Assembly: GCF_043769475.1 (NCBI RefSeq)
Contig: NZ_CP171729.1
Location: 62,001-126,000 of the forward strand
Length of the DNA stretch: 64,000 bases
Source: Allomesorhizobium sp043769475
Lineage (GTDB): Bacteria > Pseudomonadota > Alphaproteobacteria > Rhizobiales > Rhizobiaceae
Direction: 5' to 3'
The stretch's first letter is position 1, and every line of letters begins with the position of its first letter. Below, one piece after another: positions 9,163 to 17,707 of the stretch. The position numbers and the translations under genes are program-made. The notes under the pieces were generated by a model. The model saw only the letters and a list, made by a program, of their open reading frames with translations, ran no database searches and was not told the origin of the DNA.

Positions 9163-9540
9163 GAGAGCTTGGCGTCGGTCGGGAACATGACGTTCTTGGG
9201 CTGCACGGTGGTGTCAACGAGACCCGGCGCGTATCCTGCGGCTTAATTGCCCCGGTCTTGACGGCGACCGCCAGGCTTTCCTGCAGCAGGGCTGCAATCC
9301 GCTCCTCGCCCATGCGGCTCCGCCAGCGCGTCATCGAGGAGCGGTCGAACGGCAGCTCGTGGCGGAAGAACTCCTCGCCGCATAATACTGGAAGTACGGG
9401 TTCTCGATCCAGCGCGCACACAGCACCTCGTCCGACAGGTTGAAGGTGTGCTTGAGGATGGCGAGCCCGCCCATCAGCCGGCAGCGGTGGCATTCCAGGC
9501 CCGTCGCAATAGACCTCGCCGAAGCGCGCCTCCAGCACCG
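9163..9540 (-). pseudogene. IS5-family transposase, N-terminal remnant with frameshifts
   Basis: In changing frames the minus strand encodes RLMGGLAILKHTFNLSDEVL, CARWIENPYFQYY, GEEFFRHELPFDRSSMTRWR, SRMGEERIAALLQESLAVAV and then DTTVQPKNVMFPTDAKL. This is the N-terminal third of an IS5-type DDE transposase: the DTTVQ motif carries the first catalytic Asp. At least two frame changes are present, and the sequence stops abruptly at DAKL where DUF2130 begins. The element is dead and has lost its right-hand part. Confidence 0.7.
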
Positions 9541-9543
9541 GCC

Positions 9544-9576
9544 ACTAGTTGGTGCGGGCCAGCCGCACCAACTAGT
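9544..9576. repeat. Perfect 14-bp inverted repeat upstream of an IS110 transposase gene
   Basis: Arms ACTAGTTGGTGCGG (9544-9557) and its exact complement (9563-9576) flank a five-base loop. It lies about 105 bases before the IS110 transposase start at 9682. It may be a transcription terminator, an IS end, or part of the structured RNA region that IS110 elements carry in their non-coding end. Confidence 0.6.
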
Positions 9577-9681
9577 CCCTATGATTGCTGGGCCTGAAGG
9601 TGGCCGGTCATCCGATATGCAACGGTACGAGGGTTAAGCCGGCTGGCCGGCGCAGAGCCTCATGCATAGGAGACGGGCCAT

Positions 9682-10137
9682 ATGGAACCTATCAGATTTG
9701 TCGGTTTGGATATTCACAAGGAGCGGATTTCGATCGCGGTGGCAGAGAGCGGACGCGGTGGGTCGGTGGAATATTTCGGCGAGATTGCCAACGACCCTGA
9801 TGCCATCAACAAGCTATGCGATCGTCTGGGGCGTTCCGGCAAGCCGCTGGCGTTTTGCTATGAGGCCGGCCCGTGCGGTTATGGCGTTTATCGCCAACTC
9901 ACAAGCCTGGGCCATCGCTGCGACGTGGTGGCGCCATCGCTGATTCCGAGAAAGCCTGGCGATCGGGTGAAGACAAACCGTCGCGACGCCACCATGCTCG
10001 CCCGCCTCAATCGGGCCGGAGAGTTGACCCCCGTCTGGGTGCCCGATACCGATCAACGAAGCCATGCGCGACCTGATCCGCCTGCGCAGCGTCGTGCGAC
10101 AGGTGGTGACGCGAGCGCGTCAACATCTTCAGGGATT
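9682..10137 (+). pseudogene. IS110-family transposase, N-terminal part, frameshifted and truncated
   Basis: Begins MEPIRFVGLDIHKERISIAV, the RuvC-like DEDD domain start of IS110 transposases, with further conserved segments FCYEAGPCGYGVYRQL, VVAPSLIPRKPGDRVKTNRR and DATMLARLNRAGELTPVWVP. After PDT a shift near 10055 moves the conserved frame to EAMRDLIRLRSVVRQVVTRA and RQHLQGF. At about 10138 the sequence switches to the start of the duplicated flavin monooxygenase segment. The C-terminal serine domain is missing, so the transposase is inactive. Confidence 0.8.
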
Positions 10138-10139
10138 TC

Positions 10140-10769
10140 CACAGGAAATGCTAGTTTTCGCATTTGGGTCCATTCAGGAAATCGAGAATCACACCTCCGC
10201 CGCATCCGCAGAAAACTGGGTAGCCAGAAAAGGACGCAGATATGTCTGTCGAAAAAGTGGACACGCTTGTCGTTGGCGGCGGCCAAGCGGGAGTGGCTAT
10301 GAGCGAACACCTGAGCAAGTGCGGGGTGCCTCATCTAATCCTTGAACGCGGCCGGATTGCCGAACGCTGGCGCTCGCAGCGGTGGGACTCCTGGTTGCCA
10401 ATGGCCCGGCCTGGCATGACCGGTTCCCGGGCATGGAGTTTCCGCGGACCGGTCCCGATGACTTTGCCCCCAAGGAGGAGGTCGCCGACTATTTTGTCGC
10501 TTATGCAAAGCAGATCAATGCGCCGATCCGCTGCGGCGTGGAGGTCAAGCTCGTGCAAAGAAATGTCGGGCGGCCCGGATTCCGCGTCGAGACGTCGGAC
10601 CGTGTGATCGAAGCCAACAGCATCGTCGCCGCGACCGGACCTTTCCAGATCCCCGTCATTCCGCCCGTCGTCCCTCGGGAAGCGGGCATGCTGCAAATCC
10701 ATTCCAGCGCGTACCGCAACCCTGAGCAACTGCCGAAAGGCGCGGTGCTTGTGGTTGGCGCGGGATCCG
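10140..10769 (+). repeat. Truncated copy of the flavin monooxygenase region (partner at 30871-31502)
   Basis: About 630 bases nearly identical to 30871-31502. I see a handful of substitutions and one missing C near 10391. The copy begins about 100 bases upstream of the monooxygenase start codon and ends exactly at a GGATCC at 10764-10769, after which the two copies share nothing. Confidence 0.9.
10242..10769 (+). pseudogene. NAD(P)/FAD-dependent monooxygenase, truncated duplicate
   Basis: Same start as the intact gene at 30975 (MSVEKVDTLVVGGGQAGVAM), with the FAD-binding GGGQAG motif. A deleted C near 10391 shifts the frame after about 50 codons (QRWDSWLPMARP instead of QRWDSLVANGPA). The homologous frame resumes from 10382 and runs to VLVVGAGS at 10769, within the NADPH-binding motif, where homology stops. 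The C-terminal half is absent. It is non-functional. Confidence 0.85.
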
Positions 10770-10839
10770 AGGCGCTGCGTCTCCTCGTGCTGACTGGCGA
10801 AGGCGCCTGTGTTCGACACGATTGAAATCGCTTCCAGCT

Positions 10840-11182
10840 ACATGGATGCGGCGGAAACGGACACGTTACGCCAGAAGGTCAACCAGACTTCAAACTCTAC
10901 GATTGCCCCCGGTGCATGTCGGATGGCGAGTTTCAAACTCGACGCCGATTTCATCGGCGTCAGGCTTGCGGCCACTGCCCACGACTCTCTTGCCGCAGAC
11001 CAGTTTACGGGTGCGCCGAACGAATACGCTAGGGCGCGCCGGTATCTGTCGAACTTCGCCAGCGCCTCGACCGTCTCAGGGAGACTAGACTCGGAGATCC
11101 CGGAGAGATGGAAGCCGCCAAACACGCTATAGAGCCGGATATGCGGAAACCGTCCCTGGGCGTGCGTCAGTACGTTGATCAA
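10840..11182 (-). pseudogene. Possible metallo-beta-lactamase-fold hydrolase, C-terminal remnant
   Basis: A minus-strand frame begins MINVLTHAQGRFPHIRLYSV and FGGFHLSG, followed by PETVEALAKFD. This resembles the segment of MBL-fold proteins related to dihydropterin phosphate synthases, where a THAQ strand precedes a GGFHLxG loop. The following residues do not continue the family match clearly, and the N-terminal HxHxDH motif is absent. A decayed fragment is the best reading; the family assignment is tentative. Confidence 0.35.
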
Positions 11183-11240
11183 ACCGGCTGCTGGTCGTTG
11201 CTGTCCGTGTGATAAACACTGCTCGCATTTTCCGGGTCGG

Positions 11241-11964
11241 TCATTCTTTCCGCTGGCCAGTGAAGGTCAGCAGCAGCTGGAAGATGTTGATGAACCTGAG
11301 GTAGAGCGAAAAAGCTCCGAAGATGGCGAGCTTCTGCAGCGATTCCTGGTCGAAATTCTCCGTATACTGTTCCTTGATCGTCTGCGTTTCCCAGGCGGTC
11401 AGCCCGACAAAGACGAGAATGCCAATCACCGAGACGGCGAATTGGACGGCGGTCGAGCCCAGGAAGAGATTGACGACGCCGGCGATCACCATGCCGATCA
11501 GGCCCATGATCAGGAACGAACCGAACTGGGAAAGATCACGCTTCGTCTCATAACCGTAGAGGCTGGTTGCGCCGAACATAGTGGCGGCGATGAAGAAGGT
11601 GCGCGCGATGCTGGTGCCGGTGAACACGAGAAAAACCGACGCCAGCGACAGGCCCATGACAGCACAAAAAGCCCAGAACATGGTCTGTGCGCCACTTGCC
11701 GATATCGATTGCATTCGGAAGGAGAAAAAAGAAAACAAAGGCCAATGGCGCCAGCGTCACCACCCATTTGAGCGGCGTCGAGAAGATCGGCACGAAAAGC
11801 GCTGGTGTCGTCCCGACGGTGTAGGCGACAAGGCCGGTGACGACGAGGCCAAGGCACATGTAGTTGTAAACGCGCAGCATGTGCTGGCGCAGACCTTCGT
11901 CGATCAGGGCGCCGGCGTGGCTGCGGGCGGTTTCACGACGATCTCCTGGATTGGGCTTCTTCAT
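11241..11964 (-). pseudogene. Bax inhibitor-1/YccA-family membrane protein, frameshifted
   Basis: The N-terminal part (ATG at 11964) reads MKKPNPGDRRETARSHAGAL, HMLRVYNYMCLGLVVTGLVA and LKWVVTLAPLAFVFFF. The rest lies in another frame from about 11725: FRMQSISASGAQTMFWAFCA, FTGTSIARTFFIAATMFGAT, TAWETQTIKEQYTENF and a hydrophobic end at 11241. Together they make the usual 235-240-residue, seven-helix BI-1 protein of alphaproteobacteria. The break falls in an A-rich run near 11720, a place where either true slippage or a sequencing error is likely. The family influences membrane stress and protease regulation. Confidence 0.8.
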
Positions 11965-12176
11965 GTGAATGGTCCTTTTTGGGATCAGTAGTTGCGACTA
12001 GTAGTGCGTATCTGAAGAGCGATTGCCGCCCGATCGAGGGCGCGAGTGTTGGCCTTGGCCACAGGGAGTTTCCGTGGCAGTCAGCGGCCCGAGATCGGCA
12101 TTGGCGGATGCAGTGTTGCTGGCCTTAGCGAAGCCCCGGGTTTCTCCACGCGGCAACCCTTCCTCGTGCGCCGATG

Positions 12177-12425
12177 CTATCGTCCGAGTTTCGCAGACCG
12201 GGTGGCTATACCGCCTAAGACAGCACGGAGAAGCATTCTTATTTCCTGTTCGGCGATCCCCGGTGCAATTCCTGATGCGGACAGTTGGACGAGAATTGTC
12301 TTGACGGTGCTGCGCCAGAAGGCATTCGCGTCCTCCCCGTTCTTGGATTCCAGGTCCCGGGCGATAGATTCGACCAATTTCCGCCGACGATGCAGCGGAA
12401 ACGCGCTTATGTTTGAATCAGCCAT
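12177..12425 (-). CDS. Small DUF6074-like protein (copy A)
   Basis: An 82-residue frame starting MADSNISAFPLHRRRKLVES with a basic FPLxRRR motif near the N-terminus, followed by two amphipathic helices (FWRSTVKTILVQLSASGIAP, GIAEQEIRMLLRAVLGGIAT). The FPL-x-RR start followed by a helical IxPxxxxxEI segment is what I associate with the small DUF6074 proteins of Rhizobiales; that assignment is from memory. The same protein appears at 35459-35707 (identical) and 45221-45469 (diverged). Retention of an open frame in all three copies argues that it is a real gene. It lies about 210 bases downstream of the M16 pair on the same strand. Confidence 0.6.
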   Translation of the reverse strand: MADSNISAFPLHRRRKLVESIARDLESKNGEDANAFWRSTVKTILVQLSASGIAPGIAEQEIRMLLRAVLGGIATRSAKLGR

Positions 12426-12633
12426 CGATCAGCTTGCCCTTCAACCCCGCGAACAGGCATTGGCGGGTTAAAAAAATTCGTTAACAGCGCTTTTTTGGAC
12501 ATCCGGAGAATCGCTCGCCTGAACGGATAACGCGCTGAAAACCGCTCCGCGGGCCTCATTAGCCCACGAACCGGGCTTCTTCCCCTGCGAAGGCCTCACA
12601 TGGGGGAGAAGGAAGGCGAAATGGGTCCTGGGC

Positions 12634-13947
12634 TCATCCTTCGCCCCCCAGCGGCCGGCCGACGACCATAATGGCGGGCTCGGGCGAAAGCAGCTTCTTG
12701 GCCGCTGCCTTGACCTGGTCGAGCGTCACCTGATCGATGAGGGCAGCGCGGCGCTGGATGTAATCGATGCCAACCTTGTCGAGCTGCCATTTGACGAGCG
12801 TGGCTGCAATCGAGCTGGAGGAGCCCAGTTTGCGGATGGCATAGGCGCCGATCAGATATTTCTTGCCCGCCTCGAGCTCGGCCTCGGTCGGCCCGTCTTG
12901 CGCCATCTGCTTCACCACCTTGCGCACCAGGCTGAGCGTCTCGGCGGCGCGGTCCGAGCGCGTCGCCGTGGTGACGACGAGCGCGTTGGAATGCTCGTAG
13001 TCGACCAGTGTGGAGCGGACACCGTAGGTGAGGCCACGCTTTTCGCGAACCTCCTCCCACAGGCGCGACGTGGAGGGCGCGCCGCCGAGGATCTCGTTCA
13101 TCACCATCGCGGCGTAGAAGTCCGGCGCGTGGCGCTTGACGCCGGGAAAGGCCAGCTGCAGCGAGGTCTGCGGCAGGTCGTAGTCGACCTCTACCTGTTG
13201 GCCGAGCTTGGGATCGACATCGGCGACGGGGGCGAGCGTCTGCTTCTGAGGCAAATCGCCGAACAGCTGGTCGAGCTTTTTACTCACCGTCTTCGCATCG
13301 ATGTCGCCAACCACCGACACACGCAGACCGTCGCGGCCAAAAGTGGCCTTGTGGAAGGCGCTGAGATCGGCCGATGTGATGGCAGCGAGGCTCTCTTGGG
13401 TGCCTTCCTCCGGCCGCGAATAGGGATGCGTACCGTAGATCGCGCGCAGCCATTTGCGCTCGGCGATCGCCTCAGGGTCGCGCTCATTGGCGATGATGCC
13501 GGAAAGCATCTGGGCGCGGGTGCGGTCGATCGGCGCCTGGTCGAAGCGCGGCCTGTTGACCGCGAGCCGAAGCAAATCGAAAGCGGCGTTCTGCTGCTCG
13601 GACAGCATGCGCATCGAGCCATAAATGCCGTTGCGCTGCGCGTGGAGGCTCATCTCGGCGCCGGCATCGTCGAGCTTAACCTGGAAGGCATCGCTGTCGA
13701 GATCGCCGGCGCCCTCGTCGAACAGGGCGGTCATCAGATTGGCGAGCCCCTCCTTGGCGGCCGGATCCTGCGTGGTGCCGCCATCGAAGACGAACTGGAT
13801 GGCGATGATAGGCACGGCATGGTCCTCCACCAGCCAGGCGTTGACGCCGTTTTCAGATTTCAACTCCTGAATGTCCAGGCGTTGATCGCCGGCCAGAAGA
13901 GGCAGAGAATGGTGAGGAGAAGGGTCGCCAGCGGCGTGGCGAGGCAT
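12634..13947 (-). CDS. M16-family peptidase subunit without the zinc motif (copy A)
   Basis: An M16B-type protein of about 437 residues. It lacks HxxEH, has an M16 N-lobe (NGVNAWLVEDHAVPIIAIQF, FDGGTTQDPAAKEGLANLMT) and ends with a C-lobe that includes EEVREKRGLTYGV, the Arg-Tyr pair that supplies substrate-binding residues to the catalytic partner. I prefer the ATG at 13947, with GGAGGG just upstream; an earlier ATG at 14013 overlaps the upstream gene by four bases. Residues 3-24 are a scrambled frame of what looks like a former signal peptide. Compared with copy B, a run of substitutions covers residues of the C-lobe (12840-13150). Confidence 0.75.
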   Translation of the reverse strand: MPRHAAGDPSPHHSLPLLAGDQRLDIQELKSENGVNAWLVEDHAVPIIAIQFVFDGGTTQDPAAKEGLANLMTALFDEGAGDLDSDAFQVKLDDAGAEMSLHAQRNGIYGSMRMLSEQQNAAFDLLRLAVNRPRFDQAPIDRTRAQMLSGIIANERDPEAIAERKWLRAIYGTHPYSRPEEGTQESLAAITSADLSAFHKATFGRDGLRVSVVGDIDAKTVSKKLDQLFGDLPQKQTLAPVADVDPKLGQQVEVDYDLPQTSLQLAFPGVKRHAPDFYAAMVMNEILGGAPSTSRLWEEVREKRGLTYGVRSTLVDYEHSNALVVTTATRSDRAAETLSLVRKVVKQMAQDGPTEAELEAGKKYLIGAYAIRKLGSSSSIAATLVKWQLDKVGIDYIQRRAALIDQVTLDQVKAAAKKLLSPEPAIMVVGRPLGGEG

Positions 13948-14009
13948 GCTGCCCTCCTTTCTCCATGGGGAGCGCGCCTGTGCAAAGACGCCACTGCGTT
14001 GGTTCATCA

Positions 14010-15343
14010 TCACGTCTCCGTCTTGGGCAAGAGATAGCCCGTGGTTGAATGCTCGGGCACAAGATAGCGGGCGGCGACCGCCTTTACCTGGTCGGCGGTG
14101 ACCTTGCGGATGCGGTCCGGCCGTTCCTCGACGTCCGGCACCTTGCCGCCGGTGACAAGCGTGGAGCCATACACATTGGCCATGTAGGCCGGGTTGTCGC
14201 GGGCGAAGATCTGCGAGCGGACATAGCGGTTCTTTGCCTTTTCCAGCTCGTCATCGGTCACACCGTCCTTGACGATGCGAGCGATCTCGGCATGGGCCGC
14301 CGCCTCCAGATCGGCGAGCTTGGCATTGCCGCGCGGCGAGCCGTAGATGGTGAAATTGGTGGCATCCAGCATGGTGCCCCCGAAATCAGCGCCGGCCCCG
14401 GCGGCAATACCCTTCACCACCAGCTGCTGGTAGAGCCGGCTGCGGTTGCCGCCGCCGAGGATCTCCGCCAAGAGGTCCAGCGCCTCGGCCTCGCCAGGTT
14501 CGGCCGTCCGATAGGACGGCACCACCCAATGTGTGGAAAAATCGGGCACCGAAACGCGGGGATCCCTCAACGTCACCGTGCGCCTGGTGTTCTGCTCCGG
14601 CTCGAGCGGGCGGATGCGCGGCGGTAGGGCGGGACCGCGCGCGACCTTTCCATAGGTCTTCTCGGCCTGCGCCTTCACCGTCTCCGGCTCGACATCGCCG
14701 GCCACCACCAGCACGGCGTTATTGGGCGTGTAATATTTGTCGTAGAAGGCCTGGGCGTCCGTGAGGTTCAGCTTCTCCATCTCCTGCATCCAACCGATGA
14801 CCGGGATGCGGTAGGGCTGGTTCTGCCAGAGCGTCGCGGCGACCTCCTCGTGCAGCACGGCCTGCGGATCGTTGTCTATGCGCGATCGTCGCTCCTCCAG
14901 GATCACATCGCGCTCGGTCTTGATATCATCCTCCTTGAGGACGAGGTTGACCATGCGATCGGCCTCGAAGCGCATCATCTGCTCCAACGCCGAAGGCGCC
15001 ACCCTCTCGAAATAGGCGGTATAGTCGTTGGAGGTGAAGGCATTGATCGAGCCGCCGATGGCCGACACGGCGCGGCCCAACTCGCCGGCGGCATGGTTGA
15101 TGGTGGCCGCCTTGAACATCAGATGCTCAAAGAAATGGGCAATGCCAGATTTGCCCGGCGGCTCGTCGGCGCTGCCCACCTTGTACCACACCATATGGGT
15201 GACGATCGGCGCGCGGTGATCGGGGACACCTCCATGCCGTTGTCGAGCAGGAAATTCGTCGCCTTGCCGTCGCCGGTTGCGGCCAGAGCCGGAGCGGTGA
15301 TCGCAGCAGGCATCCTGCGCAGCTCGTCAGACAGAAAATTCAT
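14010..15343 (-). pseudogene. M16-family zinc peptidase, catalytic subunit (copy A), frameshifted near its N-terminus
   Basis: Homologous to the intact 37292-38644 gene. A seven-base loss near 15228 (the codons for VVIPD in copy B) breaks the frame after NFLLDNGMEV. The rest is open from an internal ATG at 15194 (MVWYKVGSADEPPGKSGIAH) and still contains the zinc motif HFFEH and the downstream glutamate region. Loss of the first strands of the N-terminal lobe would probably prevent folding, so I call it a pseudogene, though restart at 15194 is possible. Confidence 0.75.
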
Positions 15344-15490
15344 CGATGGCTCCGGTGGTGGTGGGACGAGCGGCAAGGTTCGGGCAAATGAGTTTCAAGA
15401 CGCTGCGTCCTGTCTCCCCGATCGTAGGATAGGATGGATCGGCGGGCAGCGCCGAGCCGGATGAGCAAACCGTCTCCATGTTGCCAGGCC

Positions 15491-15562
15491 TCACTCGAGC
15501 GTCACCCCCTTGGATTTATCCGGGAGACCCGCGGCGGCGGTGGCTATCGGTGAGACGATCAT
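15491..15562 (-). CDS. Tiny ORF of 23 codons in a NifA/sigma-54 cassette (copy A)
   Basis: The ATG at 15562 has GGAGAA about eight bases upstream, and the ORF ends at TGA 15491. The peptide begins MIVSP and ends GVTLE, closely related to the 22-residue peptides at 38805-38873 and 39144-39212. It sits about 45 bases downstream of a sigma-54-like element (15607-15621) and 150 bases upstream of the M16 gene pair. It has no cysteine and is not strongly hydrophobic. Conservation of start, length and stop in three copies supports translation, but it could also be the head of a longer untranslated leader. Confidence 0.45.
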   Translation of the reverse strand: MIVSPIATAAAGLPDKSKGVTLE

Positions 15563-15606
15563 AGAATGATTTCTCCATAGTCCGTGACGTGTTTGCGAAT
15601 GATCGC

Positions 15607-15621
15607 GCATGAACCGTGCCA
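15607..15621 (-). promoter_or_regulatory. Sigma-54 (-24/-12) like promoter of cassette unit 1
   Basis: Minus strand TGGCAC-GGTTC-ATGC. The -24 element is perfect; the -12 element has ATGC instead of TTGC but keeps the key GC. Expected transcription start is about 15595, leaving a leader of roughly 30 bases before the tiny ORF. Confidence 0.55.
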
Positions 15622-15683
15622 AATGACAAACCCTTCAAACGCAAGGCGATGGATATGACTCTGCGACGTTGCCTTCCCGACAT

Positions 15684-15699
15684 TGTCGGAGAGTGGACA
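15684..15699 (-). promoter_or_regulatory. NifA upstream activator site (TGT-N10-ACA)
   Basis: Exact TGT-N10-ACA match 63 bases upstream of the sigma-54-like element at 15607-15621, a normal distance for NifA. The same arrangement recurs at 39319-39334 and, with one mismatch, at 38994-39009. Confidence 0.55.
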
Positions 15700-15791
15700 A
15701 AGGGAAGCGCTTGCGGGTGGGGACGATATCTTGCTCTTGAAGACGCTCCGTCCTGTCTCCCCGATCACGGGATAAGATGCCCAGATTTCGG

Positions 15792-15836
15792 TTGTAGTGA
15801 ACCTGACATTTTGTCTGCCGCTGTCAGGTTTTGGAC
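15792..15836 (-). promoter_or_regulatory. Two NifA-type sites from the second promoter cassette, detached from a promoter
   Basis: TGT-N10-ACA occurs at 15792-15807 and 15821-15836. They match the paired sites seen at 30406-30479, 47445-47520 and 51504-51578, but a central segment of about 30 bases is missing and no sigma-54 promoter follows. This is a remnant. Confidence 0.5.
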
Positions 15837-15839
15837 ACG

Positions 15840-17079
15840 CATCACGCTCTTCCAGCCGCCAGAAATAGCGGGCCATCCGCACGGTCCGAAGCGCCAAGGC
15901 CTGAGGGCGCGTGCGACACGCCGCATGGCGTCCTTCGATCCATCGATGCCACGCACCTCGGTGTTTGAGGTCGCCGCACTCCAGATCATATCGACCAGCG
16001 TTCAAGCTCGACCCGGGCATGCGAGCAGCATGATATCGTCGGGAATTTGACACCGGGCGAGCACAGGCCGATTGTCGGCCGTCCTCCACGCCGAATTTTG
16101 GTCGCACGCCTCCACGTGGATTGCGCGGTAGGCGGCAGGCCTGGGGCCAGCGCCGGGGCGCGAAGCGATCCTTCCGCGTCATGCCCCACCGCACCTCGCG
16201 GCCCTTTGCGAATACCCCTTAGCCGCGCAAATCCCGTTCGAGCCTTGAAGCTCTTACCCAATCTTCGATTAACGACCGGTCGCTATTCTGCCCCGCTCAA
16301 TGCGAGGAAGGTTGATGTCTGCCGTAATGCCGTCTGCGCCTGGCAGGGCGCGGCCAAACCGGTTTCAAGTAAATCAGCCCATCTCCTTGGGTCGCTTGCA
16401 ATGTGCCGGAACAGGCCTCAAAAGCCCCGGAAAGCAGCACTATCTCGGTATCCTGTGTGAAGAACGCATTATCAGTGTTGGCCAGATTGAGACGTGATGC
16501 TCTCATTGAGGTTGCCCCAGTGGTTTTCGTCAGTGCAGATCGGGGCGGACAGTAGCGGCGCCAAAGGTTCGAGCGGTTCTCGGATGCCGGCGTTTCTGTT
16601 TGCGCAATGACTTCAAGAAAGGGCATCCGTTTCCGCATCCGTGAGATTGAGCGAGCGGCCAATTCGGCCAAGCGGTAGGTGGGTTCACGCTCAGCGTGCT
16701 CGGTGACATCCGACAATTGCGTCGGCTTTGGCTTTGACGACACAGCCTTGTTTAGCCGGCGTCTTGATTTTTTTTGACTAAGCAGCTTAAAGCCAATATA
16801 CAACCCTTGGTTGGCGCGTCGCCATCTAGATTGGCATGAATTTGCTGCATTCCGTTGAGAGGGGGCGGTAGCTGCTTGCCAGGGAAGAGCGAAGAGATGG
16901 CTCGGCAAAATTGAATAGCTGGAGATCACTGATTTGTTGCGAATGAACACGTTGTCCGCTGGCGGCCATGCGTCTGGGGCTAGGGCCTCCGGAGGGTTTG
17001 AAGATGTAGCGAGGGGCAGCAGCAGTACGCCTGTCGATTGCACATGATTTGCTGGCGGGTCCAACAATGGGCGTTGCAG
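15840..17079. other. Long region without a clear gene; contains a dispersed repeat at 16430-16665
   Basis: No convincing coding frame. A 256-codon minus-strand frame (16297-17067) is open but reads as low-quality sequence. Bases 16430-16665 are a diverged copy of 47529-47755, which lies just upstream of a NifA/sigma-54 cassette. Bases 16700-16800 contain an A/T-rich run. Confidence 0.5.
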
Positions 17080-17643
17080 ATGGGCATACGGTTGGCGACG
17101 GGTTTCGTCCTATTCGTGATGGCATTCTTCGTCAGCGCGATGACTGCGAACGGACAGGAGACCAGCCTTGTCGGCATTTACCAGGGTTCGGAGCTAACCG
17201 CCGCCGCCAACCAACTGGGACAAGGCGGATACGAGCTGTCGCATGGCACTCACGTGTCTTTCGACAAGTGGTACCATAGCAACTGGATCGACATGCGATT
17301 TGAAATGTTGACGCAGCTGTCGGACGACTTCGGTCTCCTGTGGGGCGTGAGCACGGGCCAGCGTGCCGAAAAGGTCCGAATCGACCCGGGTGTGAAACTC
17401 GGCTTTATTCTGCAAACGCGACCGACACCGTCCACGGCGCTTTCTCTCACCGTCAGTTCGATTTTAGGCGGGGACCTGAGGGAACGACCTTGCAGGGCTG
17501 ACTATGGCACCATCGGCGGCGTCCAGACGGTGAATTGCCGTCTGGCCGCGTCGCGACTCCGGCCTGCGGACACGTTGGAGTATATGGCAAACATCAATCC
17601 AAGCCGATTGAAACTCGAACTCAGGTTCAGCGGTAGATTCTAG
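17080..17643 (+). CDS. Secreted hypothetical protein, possible outer-membrane or periplasmic
   Basis: Start chosen at the ATG at 17080, which gives a signal peptide (MGIRLATGFVLFVMAFFVSA with an AMTANGQ cleavage region); an upstream ATG at 17044 is in frame too. The mature part of about 160 residues alternates polar and hydrophobic residues (HVSFDKWYHSNWIDMRFEML, VSTGQRAEKVRIDPGVKLGF) and ends in LKLELRFSGRF, an aromatic C-terminus of the kind found in beta-barrel outer-membrane proteins. Two cysteines (RPCRAD, VNCRLA) may form a disulphide. I do not recognise the family. The subtilase gene follows 64 bases later on the same strand, so a secreted pair is plausible. Confidence 0.7.
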   Translation: MGIRLATGFVLFVMAFFVSAMTANGQETSLVGIYQGSELTAAANQLGQGGYELSHGTHVSFDKWYHSNWIDMRFEMLTQLSDDFGLLWGVSTGQRAEKVRIDPGVKLGFILQTRPTPSTALSLTVSSILGGDLRERPCRADYGTIGGVQTVNCRLAASRLRPADTLEYMANINPSRLKLELRFSGRF

Positions 17644-17707
17644 CGAGGGTGAAAGGCATAGGCGGTACAATTCGTTGATGAAGAACAATCCAGACAGGAA
17701 GTTTATT

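Larger units (their letters stand above)
12071..15400. repeat. M16 locus copy A (partner copy B 35355-38700; shorter copy C 45190-46090)
   Basis: A 3.3-kb segment nearly identical to 35355-38700. Most of it matches almost base for base. Differences cluster at 12840-13150 (about twenty scattered substitutions), and one seven-base deletion lies near 15228. The left boundary is sharp (TCCGTGGCAG in both copies). On the right the match fades into the dispersed cassette repeat. Confidence 0.92.
15385..15780 (-). repeat. Dispersed cassette repeat, unit 1 (NifA site, sigma-54-like promoter, tiny ORF)
   Basis: One unit of about 330 bases and the start of a second. The unit contains, on the minus strand: TGT-N10-ACA, TGGCAC-N5-ATGC, a ribosome binding site, the tiny ORF and a GC-rich tail with an inverted repeat near CGATCG. 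Related units are at 38713-39370 (two in tandem), 29845-30045 and 49895-50110 (both decayed). Confidence 0.8.

Noticed and set aside
12898..14037. Plus-strand 379-codon frame opposite the M16 gene
   Set aside because: Antisense shadow. The peptidase on the minus strand has recognisable motifs, and the shadow does not.
16330..16430. Possible sigma-54 element near TTGCAATGTGCCGG
   Set aside because: The spacing and the -24 element do not fit (CGGCAC-ATTGC without the five-base gap).
16297..17067. A 256-codon open frame on the minus strand
   Set aside because: No domain, biased composition, and part of it is a dispersed repeat that is broken by stops in the second copy (47529-47755).
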